Source of the DNA: ZC4RG30 sp964417875
GTDB taxonomy: Bacteria; Pseudomonadota; Gammaproteobacteria; Steroidobacterales; Steroidobacteraceae
Direction of reading: 5' to 3'
Assembly (NCBI GenBank): GCA_964417875.1
Contig: CAYQJU010000003.1
Coordinates: 1-64,000, forward strand
Length of the DNA stretch: 64,000 nucleotides
Shown: one piece after another, positions 55,730 through 63,932 of the stretch
Layout of the letters: every line of letters starts with the position of its first letter
Position numbering within the stretch: position 1 is the first letter of the stretch
Notes under the pieces: model-generated
Told to the model about the DNA's origin: nothing
Database searches by the model: none
The model's input: the letters and a program-made list of their open reading frames with translations, nothing else
Program-made: the position numbers and the translations under genes

Positions 55730-57388
55730 ATGAATGTTGCCCAAGTCACTGCAGAAGTCCTCAAGCGCGAAGGCGTCGAGGTGCTGCTCACCTATCCGCT
55801 GAATCCCCTCACCGAGTCCGCCGCCGAGGCGAACATCCGTCCCATCGTCGTGCGCCAGGAGCGCGTCGGCGTGCACATGGCCGACTGCATCAGCCGCATG
55901 ACCTCCGGCGAGAAGGTGGGCGTGTTCTGCTGCCAGATGGGCCCGGGCATCGAGAACGCCTTCGGCGCGGTGGCACAGGCGTATTCGGAAGCCGTGCCGC
56001 TGGTGGTGATTCCCGGCGGTTACGTGCGCGCCAACCTGTTCGTGAAGCCGAACTTCAACTGCGCGCTGAATTTCCAGCATGTCACGAAGCATGTCGAGAC
56101 CATCACCACGGTCGAGCAGTTGGTGCCGGCGCTGCGCCGCGCGTTCAATTTCGCGCGCAACGGGCGGCCCGGTCCCGTGATGCTCGAGATCCCGCATGAC
56201 ATGTGGGACCAGGAAGTGCCGGGCACGATCGAATACAAGCCCTCGCGTCGCGTGCGCAGCGCACCGGATCCGGCCGCGGTGGACGCCGCTGCCGACGCGC
56301 TGGTCAACGCAAAGATGCCGCTGATCTACGCGGGGCAGGGCGTGCATTACGCCAAGGCCTGGGACGAGCTGAAGGCCGTGGCCGAGCTGCTCGAGGCGCC
56401 GGTCAGCACCAGCCTCGAGGGCAAGAGCGCCTTCCCCGAGACCCATGCGCTGTCACTGGGCGCCGGTGGCGTGGCGATGTCGCGCGCGCTGGCCGCCCAT
56501 GTGGCCGAGAGCGATGTGGTGTTCGGTGCCGGTGCCAGCTTCAGCGCCACCAGCTTCGGCATCAAGTTCCCGGTGATGAACAAGAGCTTCATCCACAACA
56601 CCGTCGAGCCGCTGGATATCGACAAGAACATTCCGGCCGACCACGCACTGCTGGGCGATTCCAAGCTCGCGCTGGGCATGCTTCACGACGCGCTGAAGGA
56701 GCGCATCAAGAAGCCGCGCGGCCTCACCGGCAAGGTGCAGGCGCGCATCGCCGAGCTGAACGAGCCGTGGTGGAAGACCTGGATGCCGCGCCTGACCAGC
56801 AAGGATGCGCCGATCTCGCCCTACCGCGTGATCTGGGACTTCCTGCACATCACCGACGTGGCCAACACCACCGTGACGCACGATGCCGGCAGCCCGCGCG
56901 ATGAACTCTCGCCGTTCTGGAAGTCGGTCACGCCGCTGTCGTACATCGGCTGGGGCAAGTCCACGCACCTGGGCTATGGCCTGGCGCTGGCGATGGGCGC
57001 GAAGCTCGCGAATCCCGAGCGCGTGTGCGTGAACTTCTGGGGCGATGCGGCCATCGGCATGACCGGCATGGACTTCGAGACCTGCGTCCGCTGCGACATC
57101 CCGATCCTGTCCATCCTGTTCAACAACTTCTCGATGGCGATGGAATTCCCGGTGATGAAGTCCTCGAAGGAGCGATTCCAGTCGACGGACATCTCCGGCA
57201 ACTACGCGGACTTTGCGCAGGCGCTGGGCGGCTATGGCGAGCGCATCACGGATCCTGCGCAGATCGGCGATGCCCTGCGGCGCGGCATCAAGGCCACCCA
57301 GGAAGGCCGGCCGGCGCTGCTGGAATTCATCACCACGCAAGAGAAGGTGTATTCCACCTTCCACGGCGGATACCACGGCGGCGCCTGA
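55730..57388 (+). CDS. Thiamine diphosphate-dependent enzyme, copy 2
   Basis: 552 residues from the ATG at 55730. It aligns with copy 1 without large gaps (by eye about three quarters identical), including E44 in VVRQERVGVHMAD, the AGQG-HYAKAWDELKAVAEL block, GSPRDELSPFWKS and the altered cofactor motif WGDAAIGMTG ... ILFNN near residue 438. Differences concentrate in the stretch near residues 95-110 (GGYVRANLFVKPNF against GAGSFIKPSF), which lies near the active site in this family and could alter the substrate. It may pair with copy 1 or act on a related substrate. Followed by a strong terminator. Confidence 0.85.
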   Translation: MNVAQVTAEVLKREGVEVLLTYPLNPLTESAAEANIRPIVVRQERVGVHMADCISRMTSGEKVGVFCCQMGPGIENAFGAVAQAYSEAVPLVVIPGGYVRANLFVKPNFNCALNFQHVTKHVETITTVEQLVPALRRAFNFARNGRPGPVMLEIPHDMWDQEVPGTIEYKPSRRVRSAPDPAAVDAAADALVNAKMPLIYAGQGVHYAKAWDELKAVAELLEAPVSTSLEGKSAFPETHALSLGAGGVAMSRALAAHVAESDVVFGAGASFSATSFGIKFPVMNKSFIHNTVEPLDIDKNIPADHALLGDSKLALGMLHDALKERIKKPRGLTGKVQARIAELNEPWWKTWMPRLTSKDAPISPYRVIWDFLHITDVANTTVTHDAGSPRDELSPFWKSVTPLSYIGWGKSTHLGYGLALAMGAKLANPERVCVNFWGDAAIGMTGMDFETCVRCDIPILSILFNNFSMAMEFPVMKSSKERFQSTDISGNYADFAQALGGYGERITDPAQIGDALRRGIKATQEGRPALLEFITTQEKVYSTFHGGYHGGA

Positions 57389-57412
57389 CCGCCTTCTTCA
57401 GGTGTCTTCATG

Positions 57413-57450
57413 AAGGCCGCCGGGAAGCTTTCCCGGCGGCCTTTCATTTT
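57413..57450 (+). terminator. Intrinsic terminator after ThDP gene 2
   Basis: A 14-bp perfect stem (57413-57426 with 57430-57443, sequence AAGGCCGCCGGGAA) with a 3-base loop, followed by TCATTTT. It begins 24 bp after the stop codon. Confidence 0.9.
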
Positions 57451-57648
57451 GCGTTCAGGTCCCCACCTCTAGGGTATGCAGCAACGAGCCGGGCGCCGCG
57501 CGTGCCGGTGAGGAGCTGACTGACAGACGTTTAATGTTCTTCGGACAACTGTGCCGCCGGCCGGTTGTCCAATTTCTTGTAGCGGGCCTCCGCATCTTTC
57601 TGCAGGAAGCGATGTGCGGGGAGCGCGCGATTCACGCGGAGGTGCATC

Positions 57649-58077
57649 ATGATCAAACGTGCAGGGATGGCGTTGGCGGCAGGCGCCGCATTTCTTCTGG
57701 CCGCCTGTGCGGGTATGCCCGGCAAGGCAGAGGCGCCGCCTTCCGCCAAGGTCCAGAGTTACATTCAGCATGCTGGTGAACCGGTGGAGAGCTTCCGCCT
57801 GTTCGGCCATGTGAACAGCTGGAATTCCGTCTCCGACGACAAGCTGGTGGTCCGCACCGGCGTGAAGGAGGCCTACCTGCTGTCGGTGGATTCCACCTGC
57901 ATGAACCTGGAGTTTGCCAACCGCATCGGGCTGACCACGTCGCTGGGCAACCGCGTCCAGAGCGGGTTCGACTATGTGCGGTTCGATGACGGGTTCCAGG
58001 GGCAGCGGTGCCGGATCACCGACATCCGCCCGGTGGATGTCAATGCGGCGCGCGAGTCGCTGAACGCGGCGAGCTGA
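57649..58077 (+). CDS. DUF6491 family lipoprotein
   Basis: 142 residues. The signal sequence ends in a lipobox (FLLAACAG). The mature domain has SFRLFGHVNSWNSVSDDKLV, then EAYLLSVDSTCMNLEFANRI and the C-terminal CRITDIRPVDV, as in DUF6491 proteins of Xanthomonadales and relatives; the two cysteines (in STCMNL and QRCRIT) may form a disulfide. Function unknown. A single gene with its own terminator. Confidence 0.8.
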   Translation: MIKRAGMALAAGAAFLLAACAGMPGKAEAPPSAKVQSYIQHAGEPVESFRLFGHVNSWNSVSDDKLVVRTGVKEAYLLSVDSTCMNLEFANRIGLTTSLGNRVQSGFDYVRFDDGFQGQRCRITDIRPVDVNAARESLNAAS

Positions 58078-58106
58078 TCCGCAGGCAGTCCAGCAGGCAA
58101 TCAATC

Positions 58107-58144
58107 AGGCCGGTCACCCGGGTCGGGTGGCCGGCCTTCTGTTT
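58107..58144 (+). terminator. Intrinsic terminator of the DUF6491 gene
   Basis: A 13-bp stem (58107-58119 with 58125-58137, one G-T pair) and a 5-base loop, followed by TCTGTTT. It lies 30 bp after the stop codon and 20 bp before the tRNA. Confidence 0.85.
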
Positions 58145-58164
58145 GCTAGAATCGCCGGCTTCGG

Positions 58165-58252
58165 GGAAGGGTGGCCGAGCGGTTTAAGGCAGTAGTCTTG
58201 AAAACTACCGTGGGGAAACCCACCGTGGGTTCGAATCCCACCCCTTCCGCCA
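58165..58252 (+). tRNA. tRNA-Ser (anticodon UGA)
   Basis: 88 bases including the encoded CCA. The acceptor stem GGAAGGG pairs with CCCTTCC. The anticodon loop CTTGAAA carries TGA. A long variable arm (class II) and the T arm GTGGGTTCGAATCCCAC are complete. It reads UCN serine codons. The accessory region with IS91 remnants begins immediately after it. Confidence 0.97.
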
Positions 58253-58289
58253 CTTCCCTCCGGCGTAGGCTGCGACCGGTCGAGATGTT

Positions 58290-59052
58290 TCACGCCAGAT
58301 CGCCGCAGCAGATCGCCGCGCGCATCGGTCGCCAGCTGGAACGTCGCGGTATTGTCGAGCGCGACATGGAGAATATTTGGCTCGCCAGCCGGTGAAGCCG
58401 GTCCGCTCGATGACCTGGTCGGCCACTCCATCACCTGCCGCATCGCCGTCGGCCCACGAGCCGGCCAGAAGTTGTTCACTCTGCAGGCACTGCCAGCCCG
58501 TGAGGAAGCCGGGCGACCAACAGGGAGACCATCGCGGCGCCGCCAACGCCAGCGGGTTCTCGCTGCACGCCGGCCTCGACATTGCCCAGGGCCAGCGGCA
58601 GAAGCTCGAACGACTGTGCCGCTACATTAGCCGCCCGCCGGTCTCCACCGAGCGGATGGCACTGAGTTCATCGGGCTATGTCCGTACTCGCTGAAAACAC
58701 CTTACCGCGACGGCACCACCCACATCGTGCTGGCAACTTGCGCGCGGCGGTGACGCCGGCCCATCGGGGCGCCGGCGCGCCGAAGCCGCTGGTACCGGTC
58801 GGCGAGCCGGAGCAGGCGCCGACCCCGCACCAGTGGTGATGAACTGGGCGAGACGGTTGAAGCGGGTCTTTGGCATCGAGATCGAGACCTGCGCCCGCTG
58901 TGGCGACTAAGCTCAGGATCATTGCCAGCATCGAGGAACCGGCGGTCATCGCGAAGATCCTCGCGCACCTCCACAAGACAGCGCCGGACCAGTATCAGCC
59001 CGAGTTGCCGCTCGGGGCACGGGCACCACCGGCGCAGACAAGGTTGGTTTGA
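58290..59052 (+). pseudogene. Decayed IS91-family transposase
   Basis: Pieces of a Y2/IS91-type transposase follow in order but in different frames: SITCRIAVGPRAGQKLFTLQ (from 58427), NASGFSLHAGLDIAQGQRQK and LERLCRYISRP (from 58545), LKTPYRDGTTHIVLA (58691), MNWARRLKRVFGIEIETCARC (from 58849; the zinc motif is broken by a stop) and KLRIIASIEEPAVIAKILAH to 59052. The PLDFIARLAALVP region usually between THIVLA and the C-terminus is deleted, and the N-terminal catalytic part is missing. Nonfunctional. The last 124 bases recur at the end of the window. Confidence 0.88.
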
Positions 59053-59315
59053 GCTCGAAGTGAGGGGGGATTAAACGAATCCCGGCGCCGGGCCAGGCGG
59101 CTGGTCGGGCCAGCTGCGCCCGGATCGGCTTTTAAGGGCAGAGCGGGGCGGATCGTCGCCTTGATCGGATGGACTCACGGCGTGCGGAGTGCGGCGAGGA
59201 CGGGAAGCCGGCGGACTCCGAAGGCAGGGCTGTGAGGCGAGGCAGCCGCCTGCCGACATAAGGCCACTTACGCGAAGCATGCCGGGCAGGAAGGCCGTTT
59301 GAAAGTACTATCCGC
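58929..59315 (+). repeat. Direct repeat copy 1: IS91-family right end
   Basis: About 387 bp covering the last 41 transposase codons and about 260 bp of noncoding end. It matches 63547-63932 with roughly ten differences including one single-base indel. Both copies end at GTACTATCCGC, after which the sequences diverge, so this is the element boundary (the oriIS side in the IS91 scheme). Here it cuts into nspC. Confidence 0.93.
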
Positions 59316-59945
59316 CGGATATCCATCGCTGGTGAAATCGATGCCGCCACCCAGGCTCACCCACTGCACCTGCTGGAACAGCGCGCCGAAACGCGCTTCG
59401 ACCTGCTGCAGCATCCGCTCGAACAGCGCGAAGTCGCCGTTCTCGCACTTGTTGTGGACCATGAAGCCGCTGATGCGGTCCATCACGGCTTCCACCGCGG
59501 AGGCGTCGTGCTCGCCCAGGCGGCTGAACGGCCGCGCCGGGTCGGCCAGGTCAAAGCTCGAGGAGCTGATGCCGGGATTCAACCGCAGCCCGCGCGCGAT
59601 GCGCGCAGCACGGCCGCCGTGGCGCTGCAACTGGCCAGTGGAGTTGAAGATGATCTTGTCCGCGTGCGACACCGCCTCGTCGATCTCGTGATCGGCCCAG
59701 GCCACGCTGTAGGCATGTGTCTCGCCGCCGAAGCGCTCGCGCCCCAGCCGCACCTCGAACAGCGACGAGGAGGTCGTGCCGTCCATGTACTGGCGCATCT
59801 GGTCAAACACCGACCAGGTGGCAAAGCACTTCAGCGCCAGCAGTGTCTTCGCACCCGACAACTCCCGCAGCCGGGCGATACGCTCCAGATTGCGCTGCAG
59901 CTTCGCGCGGTCCAGCAGGTAACAGGGCGTGCGCAGGTCGGTCAT
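59316..59945 (-). pseudogene. nspC: Carboxynorspermidine decarboxylase, 3' part lost
   Basis: About 210 codons remain, of the roughly 365-400 normal for the family. The start MTDLRTPCYLLDRAKLQRNL, the PLP-lysine region ALKCFATWSVF, ASSLFEVRLGRERFGGETH-like SSSLFEVRLGRERFGGETH and the later LGGGIDFTS are the expected order of the alanine-racemase-fold carboxynorspermidine/carboxyspermidine decarboxylase. It breaks at 59315, where the IS91 end begins; the frame runs on to a stop at 59268. The C-terminal active-site part (with the catalytic Cys and Asp) is missing, so it is not functional. The lost end is not found elsewhere in the window. Confidence 0.88.
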
Positions 59946-60273
59946 GGTCGATTCCGCTGGGTAGATCGGCGCCCGGTCGGCCGCAATGGCGGCCCGGCAA
60001 GTGGGCGGGGAAGAGGCGCTGCGAAGGGTGGAAAGGCCATCCCGGACGCAGCACGCAGCCGGCTACGCCCGGGGAAGTTTGTCCGGGGTCAGATGTCCGC
60101 CGCGAACGATGCGGGACGGATTGAAGGGAGGGGCGGCTTGCATCATGGCGCCCGAAGGATAGCCCCCTGAGGGGGGGGGCAAGCCGCAGGGCCGCCGCCC
60201 ACCGCAGGCACGCCGGAGAAGGGCACGGCAACCGCGGGAAGCAACGTCAGGCAGGCTTTACCCTGTACCACGG
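59946..60273. other. Intergenic region with a dispersed repeat
   Basis: 328 bp between nspC and the regulator gene, both on the minus strand. It contains the ~57-bp repeat at 60141-60197 and a run of nine G (60171-60179). No gene is seen. Confidence 0.5.
60141..60197. repeat. Small direct repeat, copy A
   Basis: 22 bases (CATCATGGCGCCCGAAGGAT, then AG) then a C/G-rich centre and CAAGCCGCAGGGCCGCCG. The same ends recur at 62374-62428 with one mismatch and a centre 2 bp shorter. The centre here can form CCCCC-TGA-GGGGG. Confidence 0.75.
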
Positions 60274-61845
60274 TCAGAACCCCAGACTTTCCAGTGCGGC
60301 GGCAAAGGCCGCGCGCGTCCGGGGCGTTTTCACCGGGAAAGAGCGAAAAAAATCACCGCGCACAAGCTGGGGATTGCGGTCCCGCACATTGGCCGCCCAG
60401 CTGCGCGCCGCGGCCTCGTTGTCGGCCAGCGACTGCGCCACCGCCGCAATCATCGCGATCAGCACGTGGGCGCCGGGTGCACGCGCGGCGCGATCCGTCC
60501 AGCTCACCGCTTCGGTGAATTCGCCTGCCACCAGATGCGCAAAGCCGCGGGTACCGAGCATGGCGTAGTGCAGCGGATCCAGCGGGCTCAGGCGCATTGC
60601 AAGGTCCACGTGTTCCCGGCCCTGCGTGGTGTTGCCGGCCATCGTCTGCGTCCATGCAAGCGCATAAATGCCCTGCGCGTAGTTCGGGCTCAACGTCGTC
60701 GCCCGTTCGAGCCAGGACATTGCCCGGTCCAGGTCGCCATCCAGCCAGTAGCTGCGACCCATCGTGAAGTTCACGAAAGGATCAAGCGGGTCCCGTTCCA
60801 GCCCCTGTGATGCATAACGGCGCGCCAATGCGATTTCACCGGCAACATCGTTCGTCTGCCGCATGAATGCAGTCTGAAAATGCACGAACGACAGACCGGC
60901 ATGCGCACGCGCGAAATCCGGGTCCTGCTGAACCGCCCGGGCAAAAAGCGCCGCAGCAGCCGCGTTGTCCGCGCGATTGAAGCGGTAGATGTGTTGCAGG
61001 CCGAGGTGATAAGCGGACCAGGCGTCGAGGTTGCCGGTGACGCAAAGTCGCGCGTCGGCGGCCTCGTGCAAGGGGATGCGAATCTCGAGCGAAGCGAGCA
61101 GGGTCTCGCGGATCTGTGCACGCAGCGCGTGCACGTCGTCGATCGCGCCTGAATAGCGCTCACTCCAGACGACGGTCGCATTGCGCGTATCCACAAGGCT
61201 CGTTGTGATGAGAAGTTTCCGGCCGGTCACTTCAATGGTGCCGGCCAGGCAATAGCGCACACCGAGCCGGCGGCCAGCTTCACAATAATCGGGCTCAACC
61301 TGTCGGAGGCGAAAGGACGATCCGCGCGCGATCACGAACAGCCAGCGAAGCCGTGCGAGTTCGTTGATCAGTTCATGGGGCAGGCCATCTGCGATCGTGG
61401 CCCAGGGACCAGCGTCGCCGATGACACGGAACGGCAGCACCGCGATGGACGGCCGTCCACCGGTGCCCGCAGTCCCCGGCGCCGCGCTGCCGGCGGTTGC
61501 GCCGGAGATCTCAGGACCGGCGCGCATCCCCTCACCCTCTACGCGCACGTCCGCAACGAAGCGAAAGCCTCTGCCGTGCGCGGTCCGGATCAGACGCTGC
61601 GCCTGCCCGTCATCGCCGAGCGCGCGCCGGGCGGACTTGATGCGGCTGGAAAGCGCCGAATCCGACACGCTCCGACCGTCCCAGACGATCTCGAAAATCT
61701 CGTCGCGGGACACCAGTCGTTCACGGTGCTCCACCAGAAAGGCAAGCAGGGCGAAGACCTGCGGCTCCAGCGCTTGCGGCTGACCATTCGCGCGCAGCTC
61801 CCCCTTGCCAGGGTCGAGCTTGAAGTGGCCGAACGCATAGATCAT
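60274..61845 (-). CDS. CadC-like transcriptional regulator with TPR domain
   Basis: 523 residues from the ATG at 61845. The N-terminal winged helix (FGHFKLDPGKGELRANGQPQ, then VFALLAFLVEHRERLVSRDE and RIKSARRALGDDGQ) is of the OmpR/CadC type with no receiver domain. It is followed by an Ala/Gly linker, a TolB/FlgO-like segment beginning SIAVLPFRVIGDAGPWATI, and TPR-like helices from about residue 280 to the end (e.g. YAQGIYALAWTQTMAGNTTQ). No membrane segment is clear. Target genes are unknown; it is divergent from the cupin gene (155 bp between starts). Confidence 0.85.
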   Translation of the reverse strand: MIYAFGHFKLDPGKGELRANGQPQALEPQVFALLAFLVEHRERLVSRDEIFEIVWDGRSVSDSALSSRIKSARRALGDDGQAQRLIRTAHGRGFRFVADVRVEGEGMRAGPEISGATAGSAAPGTAGTGGRPSIAVLPFRVIGDAGPWATIADGLPHELINELARLRWLFVIARGSSFRLRQVEPDYCEAGRRLGVRYCLAGTIEVTGRKLLITTSLVDTRNATVVWSERYSGAIDDVHALRAQIRETLLASLEIRIPLHEAADARLCVTGNLDAWSAYHLGLQHIYRFNRADNAAAAALFARAVQQDPDFARAHAGLSFVHFQTAFMRQTNDVAGEIALARRYASQGLERDPLDPFVNFTMGRSYWLDGDLDRAMSWLERATTLSPNYAQGIYALAWTQTMAGNTTQGREHVDLAMRLSPLDPLHYAMLGTRGFAHLVAGEFTEAVSWTDRAARAPGAHVLIAMIAAVAQSLADNEAAARSWAANVRDRNPQLVRGDFFRSFPVKTPRTRAAFAAALESLGF

Positions 61846-62000
61846 CCACACGAGGATAGAACAGGCAACCGCGGGGTATCCCGGCATCCGCCAGGAAATC
61901 TCCAGGCAATCTCCAAGCCTCCGGCTGGCACAGCGGGTAAAAGCACTCCTCGAACGGCGACTTTCCCTGTCGCCTGCCTGCATGAGTTGAAGGAGATCCA

Positions 62001-62366
62001 ATGAATCAGCCACGCAACGACCTGCCTGTCCGGCTTGATGCTGGCGGCGTATGCATCCAGGCGGAGGATTGGGGCGGCTTGAATGTCGCGCGAGTCCGCT
62101 TCCCCGGGGGCGCGGACGCCGGACCGCTGCTGGAGGGCCTGCCAGGCAATCTGTGCCAGTGCCCGCACTGGGGCACTGTGCTCAAGGGTTCGATCCAGGT
62201 GCGATACGCGGATGGGCGCGAAGAAACGGTACGCGCCGGTGAGGTGTACTACTGGCCGCCCGGCCATACCGTCCGCGTCGATGAGGACTACGAGGCCGTC
62301 GAATTCAGCCCCTCCGGTCCCATGGGCCAGGTGATCGATCACCTGAACGCCAAACTCAATCGCTGA
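62001..62366 (+). CDS. Cupin-domain protein
   Basis: 121 residues. A single cupin barrel: LCQCPHWGTVLKGSIQVRYA carries a conserved His and the first motif, and VRAGEVYYWPPGHTVRVDED the second with His. The shape is like small cupins that bind a metal or an organic ligand. Substrate unknown. Divergent from the CadC-like regulator, which may control it. The pair is bounded by the direct repeats at 60141 and 62374. Confidence 0.8.
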   Translation: MNQPRNDLPVRLDAGGVCIQAEDWGGLNVARVRFPGGADAGPLLEGLPGNLCQCPHWGTVLKGSIQVRYADGREETVRAGEVYYWPPGHTVRVDEDYEAVEFSPSGPMGQVIDHLNAKLNR

Positions 62367-62373
62367 GGGAGGC

Positions 62374-62428
62374 CATCATGGCGCCGGAAGGATAGTCCTC
62401 AAGGGTGTGACAAGCCGCAGGGCCGCCG
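62374..62428. repeat. Small direct repeat, copy B
   Basis: CATCATGGCGCCGGAAGGAT, then AG, then a divergent 15-base centre and CAAGCCGCAGGGCCGCCG. Matches copy A at 60141-60197. It starts 7 bp after the stop of the cupin gene. Confidence 0.75.
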
Positions 62429-62463
62429 GCAGCCCCGCGACCGCCGGAGGGGCTCTGCGGCTA

Positions 62464-63546
62464 CTGAAGCGTCAGCCGAAGCACAGCCCCCCGCTCCTCA
62501 TCCGTCGCCACATATAAATCTCCATCCGGCCCCTGCTTCACATCCCGGATGCGCTGGTGCAGATCGAGCAGCAGCGACTCCCTGCGCAGCTCCTCCATGT
62601 TCTCGTTCAGCAGTACCCGGTCCAGCCGCCCCGTCCCCGGCACTTCTCCGTAGCGCAGTCCCGCCACGAACAGATCGCCCTTCCATTTCGACAGCTTGTC
62701 GCCGGTGTAGAACGTCAGGCCTGCGTTGGCGATCGCTGGCGTCCAGTAATGATCGGCGGCTCATATCCTTCATGCGTCGGGATGTTGGCCTTGTTCTGCC
62801 ACGGGCCGGGATACGTGCGGCCCAGACTGACAACAGGCCAGCCATAGTTTTTGCCGGGCTTGATCCAGTTGATCTCATCGCCGCCGTTGGGGCCCATCTC
62901 CGACAGGAAGATCTCATTCGTCGTGGGGTGCGTGGTGAGCCCGAGCGTGGCGCGGTGGCCCATCGAGTAGATCTCTGGCCGATAGCCATCCTTGCCAGCG
63001 AAGGGAATGCCGGGCGCGGGCTTTCCATCGCCCGTGAGCCGCAGGATCTTGCCATTTGAGCACCTTCGGATCCTGCGCGGCAGCATCGCCGCCGCTGCCA
63101 ACCCACAGCAGTCCATCGGGCGTCATCGTCAGCGCGGCGGCGCCGCGGATGCCCTCGCCGGCCAGCAGCTCGGTGACATTCTCGAGTTTGAGTCCGTTCA
63201 GGCGAGCCTTGACGAGCACGCCGGTATAGCCCGCTTCCCCGTCGGGCTTGTGCGCGAAGAAATAGATCAGCTTGTTCTGCGCGAACTGCGGATGCACGAC
63301 CAGGTTCATGTACCCGTGCACGGCACCCAGGGAGCCGCTCTTGCCGCGGAACACCGAGGGCGGACCACCGGTGACCAGCTGCGATTTACCGGCCTTGTCG
63401 ATCAGCCGCAGCTCGCCGGTTCGCGTGGTGACCAGCAGCTCGCCGCTGGGCAGGAAGGCCATCGAGTACGGGTACTCGATGTTCGCGAAGACACTGACCT
63501 TGATGTCCATGCCTTCGGCGGTCTTGTATTGTCCAGGGACCGGCGC
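62464..63546 (-). pseudogene. PQQ-dependent glucose/sorbosone dehydrogenase pseudogene
   Basis: Three pieces of one protein lie in three frames. The first (63546 to about 63058) has ANIEYPYSMAFLPSGELLVT and VHGYMNLVVHPQFAQNKLIY. The second (about 63057 to 62750) has NGKILRLTGDGKPAPG, YSMGHRATLGLTTHP and GPNGGDEINWIKPGKNYGWP. The third (about 62750 to 62464) has VAGLRYGEVPGTGRLDRVLL to GDLYVATDEERGAVLRLTLQ. Two frameshifts near 63058 and 62750 break it. The 5' end, with any signal peptide, is cut off at the IS91 repeat (63547). Related to the intact gene at 47359. Confidence 0.88.
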
Positions 63547-63932
63547 CATCGAGGAACCGGAGGTCATCGCGAAGATCCTCGCGCACCTCCACAAGACAGC
63601 GCCGGACCAGTATCAGCCCGAGTTGCCGCTCGGGGCACGGGCACCACCGGCGCAGACAAGGTTGGTTTGAGCTCGAAGTGAGGGGGGATTATACGAATCC
63701 CGGCGCCGGGCCAGGCGGCTGGTCGGGCCAGCTGCGTCCGGATCGGCTTTGAGGGCAGAGCGGGGCGGATCGTCGCCGGGATCGGATGGACTCACGGCGT
63801 GCGGAGTCCGGCGAGGACGGGAAGCCGGCGGATTCCGAAGGCAGGGCCGTGAGGCGAGGCAGCCGCCTGCCGACATAAGGCCACTTACGCGAAGCATGCC
63901 GGGCAGGAAGGCCGTTTGAAAGTACTATCCGC
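63547..63932 (+). repeat. Direct repeat copy 2: IS91-family right end
   Basis: Nearly identical to 58929-59315. It holds the last codons of the transposase (IEEPEVIAKILAHLHKTAPD and on to AQTRLV, stop at 63668-63670) and the noncoding end to GTACTATCCGC. Its left border at 63547 is a sharp junction with the dehydrogenase pseudogene, so this is a fragment and not a full element. Confidence 0.92.

Noticed and set aside
51569..56446. Very long open frames opposite cstA and the ThDP genes
   Set aside because: Composition is His/Arg/Gln-rich and they mirror conserved genes on the other strand.
58253..58290. Intact integrase or tRNA-end duplication at the tRNA-Ser
   Set aside because: Only IS91-type remnants follow; the tRNA 3' end is not repeated within the window.
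60171..60179. Run of nine G as a phase-variable tract
   Set aside because: It is in noncoding DNA far from a start codon and forms the centre of the small repeat; no gene would be switched.
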